Position numbers and translations under genes: made by a program. Under the pieces are notes generated by a model. The model saw only the letters and a program-made list of their open reading frames with translations, ran no database searches and was not told the origin of the DNA. Below, piece by piece: positions 23,400 to 34,944 of a stretch of DNA of 64,000 bases (its first letter is position 1; each line of letters starts with the position of its first letter). The DNA comes from Shewanella sp. Isolate13 (GTDB lineage Bacteria; Pseudomonadota; Gammaproteobacteria; Enterobacterales; Shewanellaceae): NCBI RefSeq assembly GCF_022398325.1, contig NZ_JAKEVD010000003.1, forward strand, positions 161,011-225,010, read 5' to 3'.

Positions 23400-24008
23400 T
23401 TACAGAGACACACCAGAGAACGACATGAAACCTAGAGCCATCAAACCAGCGGTCACAAAGGTAATACCTAAGCCGCGCAGCCCATCAGGAACATCAGCAT
23501 ATTTTAACTTTTCACGAATACCAGCCAGTAGCACAAGTGCTAATGCCCAACCGATACCAGAACCTATGCCAAACACCAAACTTTCACCTAGGTTGTAGTC
23601 ACGCTCAACCATGAAAGATACCGCACCAAAAATTGCACAGTTTACAGTGATTAGCGGTAAGAAAATCCCCAACGCATTGTATAGTGGTGGGAAGTACTTA
23701 TCTAATGTCATCTCAAGGATCTGAACCAAAGCTGCAATCACACCGATAAAGGTAATGAACTTCAAGAAGCTCAAGTCAGCATCTGGCACGCCAGCCCAAG
23801 CTAATGCACCTGGAGCCAGTAACCCTTGATAAATAATTTGGTTAACAGGAACTGAGATAGCCAGTACCACGATAACTGCTACACCTAGACCCATGGCGGT
23901 GGTTACTTTCTTAGAAACAGCTAGGAAAGTACACATACCAAGGAAAAAGGATAACGCCATGTTTTCAATGAAAACAGAACGAATCAATAGACTAATATAA
24001 TGTTCCAT
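23400..24008 (-). CDS. nqrE: Na+-translocating NADH-quinone reductase subunit E
   Basis: Integral membrane subunit of 202 residues with six helices, inverted in topology relative to NqrD, with which it holds the intramembrane iron centre. The motif CTFLAVSKK near residue 26 and [12 protein letters not shown] near 120 carry the conserved Cys residues. It starts five bases after nqrD on the same strand. Confidence 0.98.
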   Translation of the reverse strand: MEHYISLLIRSVFIENMALSFFLGMCTFLAVSKKVTTAMGLGVAVIVVLAISVPVNQIIYQGLLAPGALAWAGVPDADLSFLKFITFIGVIAALVQILEMTLDKYFPPLYNALGIFLPLITVNCAIFGAVSFMVERDYNLGESLVFGIGSGIGWALALVLLAGIREKLKYADVPDGLRGLGITFVTAGLMALGFMSFSGVSL

Positions 24009-24013
24009 TATGC

Positions 24014-24646
24014 TTATCCTTTTGCTTCTACTTGCTCTGGCTTAATAGTACGAATAATCCAGATCAGTGCACCAATCAGGAAGAACGCACTAGGAGGCAG
24101 AAGTAATAGGCCGTTAGGCTGATACCAGCCGCCGTCTGAAATCTTGCTTAAGATTTCTACGCCGAATAATGAACCATTACCAAATAACTCACGTACGAAG
24201 CCAACTGACAGCAAGATCGCACCGTAGCCTAGACCATTACCAATACCATCCATGAAACTCATCATAGGAGGCGTCTTCATCGCATAGGCTTCTGCACGGC
24301 CCATAACGATACAGTTAGTAATAATCAAACCAACGAATACCGATAGCTGCTTAGCAACATCGTAAGCGTAAGCCTGTAGTACTTGGTCAACCACGATTAC
24401 CAAAGATGCAATAATGGTCATCTGTACGATAATACGAACGCTGCTTGGAATATGATTACGAATCAAAGAGATAAATAGATTCGATAACGCACATACTGCT
24501 GTGAGTGCGATTGTCATAACCAAGGCCGTTTCCATTTTACTGGTTACAGCCAAAGCACTACATACACCCAAGATTTGCAGAGCAATCGGGTTATTGCTGA
24601 GGATAGGTCCGGTTAGAACCTGTTTAAGTTCTTTAGCATCAGCCAT
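24014..24646 (-). CDS. nqrD: Na+-translocating NADH-quinone reductase subunit D
   Basis: Integral membrane subunit of 210 residues. The conserved [19 protein letters not shown] near residue 27 and [15 protein letters not shown] near 109 supply the iron-ligand cysteines shared with NqrE. Its start overlaps the nqrC stop by one base, indicating translational coupling. Confidence 0.98.
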   Translation of the reverse strand: MADAKELKQVLTGPILSNNPIALQILGVCSALAVTSKMETALVMTIALTAVCALSNLFISLIRNHIPSSVRIIVQMTIIASLVIVVDQVLQAYAYDVAKQLSVFVGLIITNCIVMGRAEAYAMKTPPMMSFMDGIGNGLGYGAILLSVGFVRELFGNGSLFGVEILSKISDGGWYQPNGLLLLPPSAFFLIGALIWIIRTIKPEQVEAKG

Positions 24647-25440
24647 TAGCTAAGCCCTCCATTGCGAGCCTTCTCGATAAAGCGCGCAAAACCTTCTTCA
24701 CCTAACCAAAATTCAAGTGAGTTCTGAACACCGTTACCCGTTAGCGTTGCACCTGACAGCGCATCAACACCGTATGGTGATGCTGCAACAGCAGGGTTCT
24801 TAGTGACGCTAATTGCAAGTTCACCCTTGTCATTGTAAAGCTTCTTACCCGTCCACTTTGCAATCCACTGAGGATTTTGAACTTCGCCACCTAGACCAGG
24901 AGTTTCACCAGAACCCGTAAAGCTGTAGTAAACCAAGCTACGAATGGTGTTTAGATCCGGTTCAACGGCTAAGAAAGCGTACATAGTCGACCATAGGCCA
25001 TAACCTTTAACTGGAATAATCACAGTCTGTAGTTTTTGGTTATCGTCATGAACTAGGTAAACAACCGCTTCATTAGCAACACGCTTAACCGATGCAATAT
25101 CGTTTTTAGGCACAAAAGACGTTGCAGGTGTACGCGCCGCTTTATCAGCATCGAATGCGTTTGCATCACCTTCAACAAAGTCACCTGTTTTAAGGTCGAC
25201 TAATCTTGCTTCTACATACTTGTCGTATGTCGCAAGCACTTGCGATTTGTCAATCTTGCCTTCTCGAGGGTTGATTAAACCAGCCGCTTCAAGAATGTAC
25301 TTTTGCTTATCGAGTAGCTTGTTTTCCTGCTGAGTCGGCTTCAGCAATACTGCCGCAGTCGAAACGAACATAGAGCAGATGAAACATAAGCCAACAACAA
25401 CAAACAGTGTTCTACCGAAAGAATCTTTATTACTAGCCAC
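24646..25440 (-). CDS. nqrC: Na+-translocating NADH-quinone reductase subunit C
   Basis: Periplasmic flavoprotein subunit with one N-terminal helix ([21 protein letters not shown]) and covalent FMN on the Thr of SGATLTGNG near residue 226. I set the start at GTG 25438-25440: GGAGG lies 7 nt upstream and the protein then begins [11 protein letters not shown], as in relatives; a longer open frame upstream would give an unlikely extra helix. The start overlaps the nqrB stop by 8 bp. 264 residues. Confidence 0.96.
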   Translation of the reverse strand: MASNKDSFGRTLFVVVGLCFICSMFVSTAAVLLKPTQQENKLLDKQKYILEAAGLINPREGKIDKSQVLATYDKYVEARLVDLKTGDFVEGDANAFDADKAARTPATSFVPKNDIASVKRVANEAVVYLVHDDNQKLQTVIIPVKGYGLWSTMYAFLAVEPDLNTIRSLVYYSFTGSGETPGLGGEVQNPQWIAKWTGKKLYNDKGELAISVTKNPAVAASPYGVDALSGATLTGNGVQNSLEFWLGEEGFARFIEKARNGGLS

Positions 25441-26632
25441 GAGCAATCCTCCGCTTAATATTCGACTGAACCACGAAATGGTCAAATAATGGAGCAAATA
25501 GATTCGCGAACAAGATAGCCAACATCATACCTTCAGGGAAGGCTGGGTTGATAACGCGAATGAATATCGCCATAGCACCGATAAGAATACCGTAAGCCCA
25601 CTTTGCATTATTAGTGAAAGACGCCGAAACAGGGTCTGTCGCCATAAACATCATACCGAATGCGAAACCACCCAATACAAGGTGCCAGTACCAAGGCATG
25701 GCAAACATAGGGTTAGTATCGCTACCGATAAAGTTAAGTAGGTAAGAAACGGCAATCATGCCCACCATCACACCACCGACGATGCGCCATGAAGCGATAC
25801 GGGTATAGATGATAACCGCGCCACCAATCAAGATAGCTAGAGTCGATACTTCACCAACAGAACCTGGGATGAAGCCGAAGAAGGCGTCCCACCAGTCTGC
25901 CGTTAGACCATATTCCAGTGTGCCTTGCGCCGCTTGGCTCAGTGCCGTTGCACCAGAGAAGCCGTCAGCAACAACCCAAGTGGTGTCACCAGACATATTC
26001 AGTGGATAAGCGAAGAACAGGAATGCTCGGCCAGCCAATGCAGGGTTAAGGAAGTTACGGCCTGTACCACCGAAGATCTCTTTCGCAACGACCACACCAA
26101 AGGTGATACCTAGTGCAACCATCCATAATGGAATTGTTGCTGGCAGCGTCAAGGCAAAAAGAATCGAGGTTACGAAGAAACCTTCGTTAACTTCATGACC
26201 ACGGACAGAGGCAAACAAGACTTCCCATATGCCACCCACGGCAAATGTCACCGCGTAGATGGGTAGGAACCAACAGGCACCGTACCACATCAATGCTGCA
26301 ATACCTGAGCTTGCAGTCAATTCCGTACCAAACATTCCAAACAGGGCGACTTGCCATGTATCAGGAGTTGGAAAACCTGCAGCAAGTGCTTCTTGCGCCT
26401 GAAGGCCAACGTTATACATACCTACAAACATCGCAGGGAATGCACAAGCCCAGACCATAATCATCATACGTTTTAGATCTAAGTTATCACGAACGTGGGT
26501 ACGCCCCTTGTTCACTAGACCTGGCGTGTAAAAGACAGTGTATGCAGCTTCAAAAAGCGCATAAAACTTCTCGTATTTTCCGCCTTTTTCAAATTGCGGT
26601 TCAATATTCTCGAAAAACTGTTTTAAGCCCAT
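25433..26632 (-). CDS. nqrB: Na+-translocating NADH-quinone reductase subunit B
   Basis: Largest membrane subunit (399 residues) and part of the Na+ channel and quinone site. The covalent FMN motif [11 protein letters not shown] (Thr near residue 224) is present, with the conserved [19 protein letters not shown] near 185. Many hydrophobic helices. Its start overlaps the nqrA stop by one base. Confidence 0.98.
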   Translation of the reverse strand: MGLKQFFENIEPQFEKGGKYEKFYALFEAAYTVFYTPGLVNKGRTHVRDNLDLKRMMIMVWACAFPAMFVGMYNVGLQAQEALAAGFPTPDTWQVALFGMFGTELTASSGIAALMWYGACWFLPIYAVTFAVGGIWEVLFASVRGHEVNEGFFVTSILFALTLPATIPLWMVALGITFGVVVAKEIFGGTGRNFLNPALAGRAFLFFAYPLNMSGDTTWVVADGFSGATALSQAAQGTLEYGLTADWWDAFFGFIPGSVGEVSTLAILIGGAVIIYTRIASWRIVGGVMVGMIAVSYLLNFIGSDTNPMFAMPWYWHLVLGGFAFGMMFMATDPVSASFTNNAKWAYGILIGAMAIFIRVINPAFPEGMMLAILFANLFAPLFDHFVVQSNIKRRIARG

Positions 26633-27966
26633 TAGCCTTCCCTCACTATCGTATCTAAGCAGTCACGTAGATATGATGCATAGTCATATTTACCAGGACA
26701 TACGAAAGTACACAGTGCTAAATCCTCTTCATCTAACTCCAGTGCACCTAAAGTCGCAGCGCCATCATAGTCGCCAGAAACTAGGTCACGAAGTAGCATG
26801 GTAGGAAGAATATCTAGCGGCATAACACGCTCATAGTTACCGATTGGTACCATGGCGCGATCTGAACCACCTGTGCTCGTCGTCATGTTAAACATGCGAG
26901 AAGGTGAAAGGTGACCTAAGAATGCACGAGTGATAGAGAACTTTTGAACACCAGGCATGGCCCAGCCAAATAGTTCTTTCTCAGTGCCCTCTTCCAACAA
27001 GCTCACTTGATTATGGTAACGACCAAGATAAGCATGTGGGCCCGTTGCGTTGCGGCCATTTAAAACCGAACCTGAAATACAACGAACATTGCCCTGTGCC
27101 ACTTCGCCGTCAGTCAACTGCGCCATAGACGCACCCACTTGAGTACGAACTAGACGAGGCTTAAGCGCTTTAGGGCCACCGATAGCCACTACACGTTGCG
27201 TATTTAGCTCACCAGTCACAAATAGCTGACCGATAGCAATGACGTCTTGATAGTTGATGTGCCACACTGTTCTGTTAGCAGAAGCTGGCAATAGGTAGTG
27301 AATGTGCGTGCCAGGCAATCCAGCAGGATGCATACCGGCAAACTCTTCAACTTGAGCATTCGCAGCAGGAATATCAGCACCAGGTGCCTTACAAAGGTAA
27401 ACTTTACCTTCTGTTAGCTTAGAAAGAAGTTTTAAGCCATTCTCAAAATCTGCTTTGTGCTCTGCAATCACGATAGCAGGATCGGCTGCTAGCGGCTGCG
27501 TATCAATCGCGGTGACAAAAATACCGGCGGCGACAGAGTCTACTGCTGGTACTCGGCTGAAAGGGCGCGTACGCAAGGCTGTCCACAAACCTGATTGGAT
27601 CAGGTTGTCACGCACTTGCTGCGAATCAACTGTGTCGATTGCAGTGGTGTCATATTTAGCGAAAGAGATAGATTCATCCCCTTCTACATCAATAACAACA
27701 GACTGCAGAACACGTTGAGCGCCCCGGTTAACTTCGGAAATTATGCCACTGGCTAAAGCAGTATATATTACGCCAGGGTTCTTCTTATCTTCAAAAAGAA
27801 CCTGACCTTTCTTAACTTTGTCTCCCACCTTAATTTTCATGGTAGGACGTAAGCCAATATACTCTTCACCCAAAGTAGCTACGTGTTTGATGGCAGGGCC
27901 ATCATGGATAACTTGCTCTGGCCCACCTACTATAGGCAGGTCCAATCCTTTCTTTATTGTAATCAT
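26632..27966 (-). CDS. nqrA: Na+-translocating NADH-quinone reductase subunit A
   Basis: Soluble cytoplasmic subunit involved in ubiquinone binding; first gene of the operon. I start it at the ATG 27964-27966 ([16 protein letters not shown]), the family's conserved N-terminus, giving 444 residues; an upstream in-frame ATG at 27999 would add eleven residues not found in the family. Biotin-lipoyl-like fold near residues 35-75 ([17 protein letters not shown]). The operon pumps Na+ out while oxidising NADH, typical of marine respiratory bacteria. Confidence 0.98.
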   Translation of the reverse strand: MITIKKGLDLPIVGGPEQVIHDGPAIKHVATLGEEYIGLRPTMKIKVGDKVKKGQVLFEDKKNPGVIYTALASGIISEVNRGAQRVLQSVVIDVEGDESISFAKYDTTAIDTVDSQQVRDNLIQSGLWTALRTRPFSRVPAVDSVAAGIFVTAIDTQPLAADPAIVIAEHKADFENGLKLLSKLTEGKVYLCKAPGADIPAANAQVEEFAGMHPAGLPGTHIHYLLPASANRTVWHINYQDVIAIGQLFVTGELNTQRVVAIGGPKALKPRLVRTQVGASMAQLTDGEVAQGNVRCISGSVLNGRNATGPHAYLGRYHNQVSLLEEGTEKELFGWAMPGVQKFSITRAFLGHLSPSRMFNMTTSTGGSDRAMVPIGNYERVMPLDILPTMLLRDLVSGDYDGAATLGALELDEEDLALCTFVCPGKYDYASYLRDCLDTIVREG

Positions 27967-28583
27967 ATCCACAAGCACTACGTTATGAAGGAAAGACAAT
28001 GCGCCGCGTTCCTGCTAAACACACAAGTTTAAAACAAACTATTAACGTGTTGAGCTAGCGCAGATTTATCACGGAAATGCGACAGCAATCACGCTAGTCG
28101 CGCGCATTTTACCGCAAATATCACAAGGTAGCCATGAAAAATGTGTCTGTTTTGAAAGCTTGCGTACGTTTTGGTTACAAACTAGCAAGGTATAGGAGGA
28201 GATTAAGACTTTACGAATGTAGCTACAGGCCACATTCTCCATACAATTAAAGGGGTTAATTAACTTCACCCTCATCATAACAGCATAAAGATTACATCAA
28301 ATAATAAAAAATTCCATTTTTTTCTAACTGCACATTATTTAAGCTAACGAGTTCTCTATCACAAACGTTTTCATCTGTTAAAAAAGCGATTTAGCTGCCA
28401 AATCAAGCAACAACAATTCATTAACAACCCAAGCAGCTATCGCCGACTACCAGCAACTCAGAGCGCCACAAATAGGCATCTCATTGAGATTTATCGCTAA
28501 AAGTCGTAAAAATAACGCCCCAACATAATAGAAAACGGCCGTAGCCGTTTACTAGTCAACAATCATTGCCGATATGCGCGCGT
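27967..28583. other. Intergenic region between luxS and nqrA
   Basis: A 617-bp stretch with no supported gene. It must contain the nqr promoter (minus strand) and carries a weak luxS terminator at 28533-28550. An open frame at 28069-28278 lacks a ribosome site and coding character. I could not identify a convincing regulator site. Confidence 0.6.
28533..28550 (-). terminator. Probable luxS terminator
   Basis: AAACGGC, 4-nt loop, GCCGTTT followed by TCTATT on the minus strand. The T-run is short, so it is weak. Confidence 0.55.
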
Positions 28584-29093
28584 CTATAGGCCGTCTAAAA
28601 TCTCAGCACTTAACGCTAAGTCATCGTTACGATTTACATTAACTCCCGCAGAGATGATGTTTCGAGCTATCTCTTTTGCTTGCTCAAGCGAGTGCATCTC
28701 ATAGGTGCCACACTGATACTCGTTAAGTTCAGGAATATCTGATTGCAAAGCGACCTTAAGTACGTCCTGCATCGCAGCAAGCCAAGCATCGGCAACAACA
28801 GACTCACTAGGCGTACCAATAAGGCTCATATAGAAGCCTGTGCGACACCCCATGGGGGAAATATCGATGATCTCAACACTGTCACCGTTTAGGTGATCAC
28901 GCATAAAGCCAGCAAACAGATGCTCTAAAGTGTGAATACCCCGCTCACTTAAGATCTCCTTGTTAGGCGCGCAAAAACGCAGATCAAATACCGTTATCGT
29001 ATCGCCTTTAGGCGTCATCATGGTTTTAGCCACGCGGACCGCTGGCGCATTCATTCGAGTATGGTCAACGGTAAAACTATCTAATAACGGCAT
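28584..29093 (-). CDS. luxS: S-ribosylhomocysteine lyase
   Basis: Cleaves S-ribosylhomocysteine to homocysteine and DPD, the precursor of autoinducer 2, in the activated methyl cycle. Iron-binding motif [10 protein letters not shown] (His-x-x-Glu-His, near residue 54) and the distal Cys in [10 protein letters not shown] near residue 128 are present. 169 residues when started at the second ATG (29091-29093), which has GGAG at a proper distance and gives the family start MPLLDSF. Monocistronic. Confidence 0.98.
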   Translation of the reverse strand: MPLLDSFTVDHTRMNAPAVRVAKTMMTPKGDTITVFDLRFCAPNKEILSERGIHTLEHLFAGFMRDHLNGDSVEIIDISPMGCRTGFYMSLIGTPSESVVADAWLAAMQDVLKVALQSDIPELNEYQCGTYEMHSLEQAKEIARNIISAGVNVNRNDDLALSAEILDGL

Positions 29094-29141
29094 ATTCATT
29101 TCTCCAAATTCGCTCTAACTTGCTGATAAACATAGGTTAAG

Positions 29142-30239
29142 CTACTGCCTAAATCGACTGTAAGCATCTTCTGAGATTAAGTGATACTTACGCACCCCCG
29201 CTTCGTAGTCAATATAAGCATCATAAACTTTTTTCATAGTGGCATCCTGCGTGGACTGCTCTGCTATTACTTGCTTAGATAACACGGCGAGCTGAGCCAT
29301 CACTTCATCGGGAAATTGCTTGATAACCACACCGTGTTCATTGACTAAAGATTCCAGAGCTGCAATATGACGGGTGGTGTACTCATCTAACATATCTTGA
29401 TTGATCGCTTTCGCTGCCACTTTCACTATCGCTTGCAGATCCGCCGGCAAAGCGTCAAACGCCTGTTGATTAACAAGAAACTCTAAGGTCGTTCCAGGCT
29501 CATGCCAGCCAGGGTAATAGTAAAACTTGGCCGCCTTATGTAAGCCAAAGGCTAAATCGTTAAAGGGACCCACCCACTCTGTCGCGTCAATTGCTCCGGT
29601 TTGTAGCGCGGTATAGAGTTCACGCCCGGGCAAGGTGACTGGCACGCCACCGGCTTTTCTAAGCACTTCACCACCGAGTCCAGGAAGACGCATCTTCAAG
29701 CCTTGCAGATCCGCCATGGAGTTGATCTCTTTATTAAACCAGCCGCCCATCTGCACGCCAGTGTTGCCACCAGCAAGTGGCATGATCCCAAAGGGCTGAT
29801 ACACCTCCTGCCACAGCTCCATGCCACCACCGTAGGTCAGCCAGCCATTCATCTCCTGAGCATTTAACCCAAATGGAATCGAAGTAAAAAATTGCGCTGC
29901 GGGTACCTTACCTTTCCAGTAATAGGCCGCACTATGGCCCATCTGCACCGTGCCTTGGCTGACTGCATCGAAGACTTCAAATGCGGGCATGAGCTCTCCT
30001 GCACCGTAGACTTTTACTACGAGTCGGCCGTTTGACATCTGGGTGACCAACTCGGCAAAACGCTCGGGAGCCATGCCGAGTCCAGGAAAGTTCTTCGGCC
30101 ATGAGGTCACCAGCTTCCACTCTATCGGTTTAGCGTCTGTAGCATTCACAACACCTTTATGGGCATCGCCGGACTCCTGCTGGCAACCGCCTAACAATAA
30201 GGCCGAGAGGGCGAACAGCGTTCCTAGTAAAAATCTCAT
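29142..30239 (-). CDS. TRAP transporter solute-binding protein (DctP family)
   Basis: High-affinity binding component of a TRAP importer, 365 residues. The N-terminus MRFLLGTLFALSALLLGGCQQ is a lipoprotein signal, so it is probably tethered in the periplasm instead of free. The ligand-anchoring Arg lies in DLQGLKMRLPGLGGEV near residue 185, with TGAIDATEWVGPFND near 222. DctP-family ligands are usually organic acids; the particular subtype, with WP-N(F)PG near the mature N-terminus, resembles 2-oxoacid or lactate binders, but the substrate is not proven. Followed on the same strand by nothing related; DctM and DctQ genes lie just upstream. Confidence 0.92.
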   Translation of the reverse strand: MRFLLGTLFALSALLLGGCQQESGDAHKGVVNATDAKPIEWKLVTSWPKNFPGLGMAPERFAELVTQMSNGRLVVKVYGAGELMPAFEVFDAVSQGTVQMGHSAAYYWKGKVPAAQFFTSIPFGLNAQEMNGWLTYGGGMELWQEVYQPFGIMPLAGGNTGVQMGGWFNKEINSMADLQGLKMRLPGLGGEVLRKAGGVPVTLPGRELYTALQTGAIDATEWVGPFNDLAFGLHKAAKFYYYPGWHEPGTTLEFLVNQQAFDALPADLQAIVKVAAKAINQDMLDEYTTRHIAALESLVNEHGVVIKQFPDEVMAQLAVLSKQVIAEQSTQDATMKKVYDAYIDYEAGVRKYHLISEDAYSRFRQ

Positions 30240-30296
30240 AGCAGTATCTCCATTACTTTCATCAGTCAATATTATCCTTTTCTAAATCATTACACC

Positions 30297-31661
30297 TTAG
30301 CCATAAATCTGCGCTGGTAGCCAGGTTATTAATGCAGGCCATATACTCAACACCAACAGCAGCAAGAGTTGCATCAATACAAAGGGCAAAACGCCACGAT
30401 AGATCTGAGCGCTACTGATCAACTCTTTGGTCACGCCACGCAGATAAAATAGAGCAAAGCCGAAGGGCGGGGTTAAAAATGAGGTCTGTAGATTGACGGC
30501 TATCATTATCCCAAGCCAGATGGGGTCTAAGCCCATCGCAAGCAAAATGGGGGCTACCAGAGGCACGACCACGAAGGTAATTTCGATAAAGTCGAGAATG
30601 AAACCCAGCAAAAAGATCACCAACATCACTAATAGAGTGGCACCAATGACTCCTCCAGGCATACTGGTAAACAGCTGATGGATTAGCGCTTCGCCGCCTA
30701 AGCCTCGAAACACCAGAGAGAATATAGACGCGCCAATCAAGATCAAAAACACCATAGAGGTCACTTTAACTGTGCTTATCATTACCTCTTTAAGCACGGC
30801 TAACTGCAATTGCCTTTTACTCAACGCGATCACTAACGCACCAAATGCGCCCACCGATGCGGCCTCTGTCGGCGTTGCGACACCAAACAGAATTGAGCCG
30901 AGTACCAAGAAAATAAGAACAAGTGGCGGCATTAAGGCGTTAATGATCCGCATGATAAAGCTGAGATTTACAGGCTGGATCTGTGTGGGCTTTGGAAAGC
31001 TATCGGGCTTTAACTTGATTAAGATGAGGGTATATACACAGTACATACCCAACAGCAGTAATCCTGGCACGATGGCGCCAGCAAACAGATCGCCGACCGA
31101 TACCGACTTTGGACTAAAGATCCCCATCGTTAACTGCGCTTGCTGATAGGCATTAGATAGCACATCACCTAGCAAGACGAGGGCTATCGATGGCGGAATA
31201 ATCTGCCCTAAGGTACCGGTCGCGCATATTGCCCCAGCGCTAAAAGCTGGATCATAACCCCGCTTTAATAGGGTAGGCAGCGACATCAGCCCCATGGTCA
31301 CTACCGTTGCCCCAACAATCCCTGTACTCGCCGCCAGTAACATACCGACAAAGAATACGCTAAAGATAAGGCCACCACGAAAGCGGCCAAACAGCTCTGC
31401 CATACTGGTTAATAGCTGCTCGGCCACCTTTGACTTTTCGAGTACCACGCCCATAAATACAAACAGCGGCACCGCCATTAGAATCGAGTTATTAATGATC
31501 CCAAACAGTCGGTTCGGTAGCGCGCCAAGCAGCGTGGCATCGAATACCCCGATGAACTGACCTATACCCGCAAACATTAGTGCAACACCGGCTAAGGTGA
31601 GTGCCACCGGATAGCCAAGCATCAAGACAGCACAAACGGTGATAAAAAGTAAGATCGCCAC
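30297..31661 (-). CDS. TRAP transporter large permease (DctM)
   Basis: 454-residue twelve-helix membrane subunit that uses the Na+ gradient for import. Typical DctM features are the N-terminal FITVCAVLMLGYPVALTLAG, GIVGATVVTMGLMSLP near residue 110 and ATGTLGQIIPPSIALVLLG near 148. Its start overlaps the DctQ stop by one base and it precedes the binding-protein gene by 57 bp, forming a QMP operon. Confidence 0.95.
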   Translation of the reverse strand: MAILLFITVCAVLMLGYPVALTLAGVALMFAGIGQFIGVFDATLLGALPNRLFGIINNSILMAVPLFVFMGVVLEKSKVAEQLLTSMAELFGRFRGGLIFSVFFVGMLLAASTGIVGATVVTMGLMSLPTLLKRGYDPAFSAGAICATGTLGQIIPPSIALVLLGDVLSNAYQQAQLTMGIFSPKSVSVGDLFAGAIVPGLLLLGMYCVYTLILIKLKPDSFPKPTQIQPVNLSFIMRIINALMPPLVLIFLVLGSILFGVATPTEAASVGAFGALVIALSKRQLQLAVLKEVMISTVKVTSMVFLILIGASIFSLVFRGLGGEALIHQLFTSMPGGVIGATLLVMLVIFLLGFILDFIEITFVVVPLVAPILLAMGLDPIWLGIMIAVNLQTSFLTPPFGFALFYLRGVTKELISSAQIYRGVLPFVLMQLLLLLVLSIWPALITWLPAQIYG

Positions 31662-32164
31662 TAACTCACCTCTCGGGGTGATAAAAATAGCGCCTTACCA
31701 TAACGAGCCAAGTCGACAACGCCTTGCAATATGAGACTCATAGGTAGCATTAGTAATAGGGATTTTTGCAAGTAAACGAAGGCAAGTCCCCCCGCCTCGA
31801 CCGACGTTTCGCCGTAGCGCCAAGAGGCTATCACGTAGTCAAAGCTCATATAGGCGATAAACAGAGAAACGGGAAATAGCAACACTAACGTGCCGAGAAA
31901 ATCGACCCAATGTCGGCCTTTTTCAGAAAAGCGACGATAAAAAATATCCACGCGAACGTGGGCGTCATGCTTAAGTGTGTATCCAGCGGCTAAGGTAAAC
32001 AGCGCACCATGCAGGTAAAGCGCAGTTTCTTGAAGTGCTGTCGCGCCAATATTAAATGCATACCTTAAAATCACTACCAATAAGGTAATGACCACCATAA
32101 ACAGGGTAAACCAACTTATCCAACGCCCTAGGGTTTCAGTAAAATTTTCAAGCAGCTTTATCAT
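31661..32164 (-). CDS. TRAP transporter small permease (DctQ)
   Basis: Four-helix small membrane subunit, 167 residues. The family pattern is GRWISWFTLFMVVITLLVVILRYAF near the N-terminus and KHDAHVRVDIFY near residue 75. An upstream in-frame ATG at 32197 would add eleven hydrophobic residues; I prefer the ATG at 32162-32164 by family length, although both ribosome sites are weak. First gene of the TRAP operon. Confidence 0.92.
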   Translation of the reverse strand: MIKLLENFTETLGRWISWFTLFMVVITLLVVILRYAFNIGATALQETALYLHGALFTLAAGYTLKHDAHVRVDIFYRRFSEKGRHWVDFLGTLVLLFPVSLFIAYMSFDYVIASWRYGETSVEAGGLAFVYLQKSLLLMLPMSLILQGVVDLARYGKALFLSPREVS

Positions 32165-32372
32165 CAACAAGTACAGCCAGAACCAAACACAACCCATTGA
32201 TAACAGAAATATAACAATAATGATACACGACTCAAGAAATGAAACTGGTGCTCGGAGCAGATACTAAAAAGCCACAGCGATTGATGCCATGGCTTTAATA
32301 CTTCCCCTGATGGGAACAACGGCCTGCAAAGGAAGAGATGAAGTGCAAGCCGAGGAAAAGAGTCTAGGCGGC

Positions 32373-32672
32373 TTAGCCCTTACACTTAGGTGAAACAGGC
32401 ACATCAACCTCAACAGCCCACTCTTCTGGGGTGTAGGTGTGCATTGAAAGCGCATGTAGTCCCTTAGCAAACTCTTCAGCTAACGCTTCATTTACCGCTC
32501 GATGACGACCAATAAGACGTTTACCCTCAAATTCACTGCTAGTGATAATCACTTTAAAGTGGGTCTCAGAGTTTGGTGGTACGTGATGATTCTGACTCTC
32601 GTTGATCACCTCAAGGTGTGACGGTGACAGTGCGGCGGTGAGTTTTTCGGTAATGATCTGTTCAACTGACAT
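32373..32672 (-). CDS. bolA: BolA family transcriptional/Fe-S regulator
   Basis: 99-residue BolA protein, which works with monothiol glutaredoxins in iron-sulfur and iron signalling and affects cell shape in E. coli. The sequence ESQNHHVPPNSETHFKVII, then GRHRAVNEALAEEF and HALSMHTYTPEEW, follow E. coli BolA closely, including the conserved His of HALSMHTY. The start is the ATG 32670-32672 by homology; a longer frame upstream lacks similarity. Confidence 0.95.
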   Translation of the reverse strand: MSVEQIITEKLTAALSPSHLEVINESQNHHVPPNSETHFKVIITSSEFEGKRLIGRHRAVNEALAEEFAKGLHALSMHTYTPEEWAVEVDVPVSPKCKG

Positions 32673-32796
32673 AACGATGTTCTCAATAAAGCATAAATGC
32701 GACTGCGGCAGAGTACTGCGATAGCCTACAAAGATCAACTTATGGGACCCAGCCATAGAGACTCTCACAAAACTAAGGCCAAAGTGCTTACCTTAG

Positions 32797-33531
32797 TCAA
32801 CGATTCTCCACCTGATGAAAACCAAGGATTAAACGCCTAAAGGTGTAGTTCAGCCGTGCCTGCCTCTCTTTGAGACGCCTCGGCAGTGAGTGCTCCCACA
32901 GCGACTGCATCGGCCAGTGCATAATAAGTAAGTCCCCACTATCAAGCTTTAAGCAGACCTTTTGCCGAGTGGTCTTATGGCGAATAAAAAAGTCTCGACT
33001 CGCACCGAGTGTCACCGAGGCGATATCTGACCCTGACTCAATCTCTGGCTCATCATCACTGTGCCACCCCATAGATTCGTTACCGTCTGCATATCGATTA
33101 ACCAATACACCGTTGGCAATAAGACCAAAGTCTCGCGCTAACTTTAAACGCAGTTTATACGCGTACCTAGGCCAAGGAGACGCCTGAATAAATAGGCCGG
33201 AATAGAGGTAATCACATCCCTTATCGGCAAACCAAACCTGACTACGGGGAATGGGGTGGCTCTTACCAAATAAACTGACTTGCGGCCGCGTAAACTCATA
33301 ATGCAACGATTCATTTAACAGCGCCTGTTGTTGCTGCAGATTAAGATAACCTTTGATAAGAGTGTAAGGCAGCTTATCTAGCGGAACCGGACCGTTTGAT
33401 ATTGAACCGAGCTTTGCAGGGCTAGACTCTACAGGAGTAGCTGTATTTAATGGCGCTCGATCGTCAAAATCAGAGCCAGTATTGGTGCTGGTGTTAGTGT
33501 TGGTATCAAAATCAAAGTCCTCTTGTTGCAT
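32797..33531 (-). CDS. AlkB-like 2OG-Fe(II) oxygenase
   Basis: Predicted alkylated-nucleic-acid demethylase of 244 residues. The iron ligands and 2-oxoglutarate residues are clear: WHSDDEPE near residue 151 (His-x-Asp), LLIMHWPMQSLWEHSLPRR near 203 (distal His) and RLNYTFRRL near 228 (Arg-x-Asn-x-Thr-Phe-Arg). The pattern, with the SLFGKSHPIPRSQVWFAD substrate region near 83, is closer to the ALKBH2/3-like group than to classic E. coli AlkB. A Thr/Asp/Asn-rich N-terminus of about 45 residues looks disordered. Confidence 0.93.
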   Translation of the reverse strand: MQQEDFDFDTNTNTSTNTGSDFDDRAPLNTATPVESSPAKLGSISNGPVPLDKLPYTLIKGYLNLQQQQALLNESLHYEFTRPQVSLFGKSHPIPRSQVWFADKGCDYLYSGLFIQASPWPRYAYKLRLKLARDFGLIANGVLVNRYADGNESMGWHSDDEPEIESGSDIASVTLGASRDFFIRHKTTRQKVCLKLDSGDLLIMHWPMQSLWEHSLPRRLKERQARLNYTFRRLILGFHQVENR

Positions 33532-33683
33532 CTTTTAGCCCTTCACGAATTTAACCACCACAGTCATTTTAGCCCCAGATTAGCCTCAACATTATCCCTT
33601 TAACATATCATTACTTCATCATATACCTGCTATAAGAAATCTGCGATAATATGCGCCCTAATTTATTTGGTACTTATTGGCAT

Positions 33684-34931
33684 ATGACGACACAGTTTTC
33701 AGTATCGGGTATTGAACTCGAACTCTTCCGTTACCCTAGCAGACAAGAGTCTAACCTGCAGGCGTGGGACGCCGCCGATGAGCACCTTATAAAGCACTTA
33801 CTCGATAACGAGCAAGCCAGGGTTAACACTGCCGTTGTTAACGACGGTTTTGGCGCATTGTCTGCGGCGCTATTGTCTATCGACCCAAGCTGGCCGATCA
33901 CATTTGAGACTGACGCCAAGACCAGCTTATTGGGCGCCTGCCAAAACCTCACTGGCAACCACTTATCGCAAGAGTCGATAACTTGGGTTAATAGCCGTGA
34001 CGAATTACCCCAGGGGCTTGAGTTGGTGTTGATGAAGCTGCCAAAGAACCTCAACTACTTTAGCCACCAGTTAAATAGGCTTTCCCATTCGTTACCCGCT
34101 GGCACTCGAGTGTTAATTGGGGCTAAAGCAAAGTCGATCAATAAGTCGCTACTTGAAACGATTGAGAAAAACTTAGGCCCAGCTAGTGCCAGCCTAACTT
34201 GGAAGAAAACCCGCGTCATCACCTGTATTAGCGATGGCAAGGCTCGTACACTGCCTAAAGCCACCACCTGGTCGGTACCAGAGTTTAAGTTGCAGATCAG
34301 CAATTTAAGTAATGTGTTTGCCGCCAACAAACTCGATATTGGTGCTCGCATCATGCTCGACAATATGCCTAAGGGGAACTTCAAGTCGATTGTCGACTTA
34401 GGTTGTGGTAACGGTATCTTAGGGCTACACGCTAAGCAGGTTTTCCCTGAGGCTTATATTCACTTTATCGATGACTCAGAGATGGCTGTGGCATCGGCTA
34501 GAGAAAACTGGGCACTGAACCAATTGGATAATCCGGCATTAGTTGGTGAGCAAGCAACCTTCGCTTGGGATGACTGCTTAACCAATATGAGCGAAGGCTT
34601 CCGCCCAGATCTGGTCTTGTGTAACCCACCTTTCCATCAAGGCGAGGCCATTACCGATCATATCGCATGGCAGATGTTTTTAGATGCCTTTAGACGCTTA
34701 AAAAACGGCGGCATATTACATGTAGTGGGTAACCGTCACCTAGCCTATCATGTGAAGTTACAGCGTATTTTTAAGAACTGTACCACTGTTGCCTCGAACG
34801 GCAAGTTTGTGATTTTGCAGGCTCAAAAAATCAGTAAGAAGGCACAAGAGCCGGAGAACGGCTCAGACTCCAGCAATGAAACCGATGTGCCTCATCCTCA
34901 GAGTGCGCTATATGGCAAGCCTAAAGCCTAG
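33684..34931 (+). CDS. rlmG: 23S rRNA (guanine-N2) methyltransferase RlmG
   Basis: Two-domain class I SAM methyltransferase that makes m2G1835 in 23S rRNA. The duplicated, degenerate N-terminal domain is followed by the catalytic domain with [16 protein letters not shown] near residue 238 (SAM binding) and [12 protein letters not shown] near 302 (catalytic NPPF). 415 residues when started at ATG 33684 (MTTQFSVSG), the family-like start; an earlier ATG at 33651 adds eleven residues. The C-terminal about 30 residues are a polar tail. Confidence 0.95.
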   Translation: MTTQFSVSGIELELFRYPSRQESNLQAWDAADEHLIKHLLDNEQARVNTAVVNDGFGALSAALLSIDPSWPITFETDAKTSLLGACQNLTGNHLSQESITWVNSRDELPQGLELVLMKLPKNLNYFSHQLNRLSHSLPAGTRVLIGAKAKSINKSLLETIEKNLGPASASLTWKKTRVITCISDGKARTLPKATTWSVPEFKLQISNLSNVFAANKLDIGARIMLDNMPKGNFKSIVDLGCGNGILGLHAKQVFPEAYIHFIDDSEMAVASARENWALNQLDNPALVGEQATFAWDDCLTNMSEGFRPDLVLCNPPFHQGEAITDHIAWQMFLDAFRRLKNGGILHVVGNRHLAYHVKLQRIFKNCTTVASNGKFVILQAQKISKKAQEPENGSDSSNETDVPHPQSALYGKPKA

Positions 34932-34944
34932 TCTGCTGCAGCCT

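Noticed and set aside
28069..28278. 69-residue open frame upstream of nqrA
   Set aside because: No ribosome site, no family, and it sits in the nqr promoter region.
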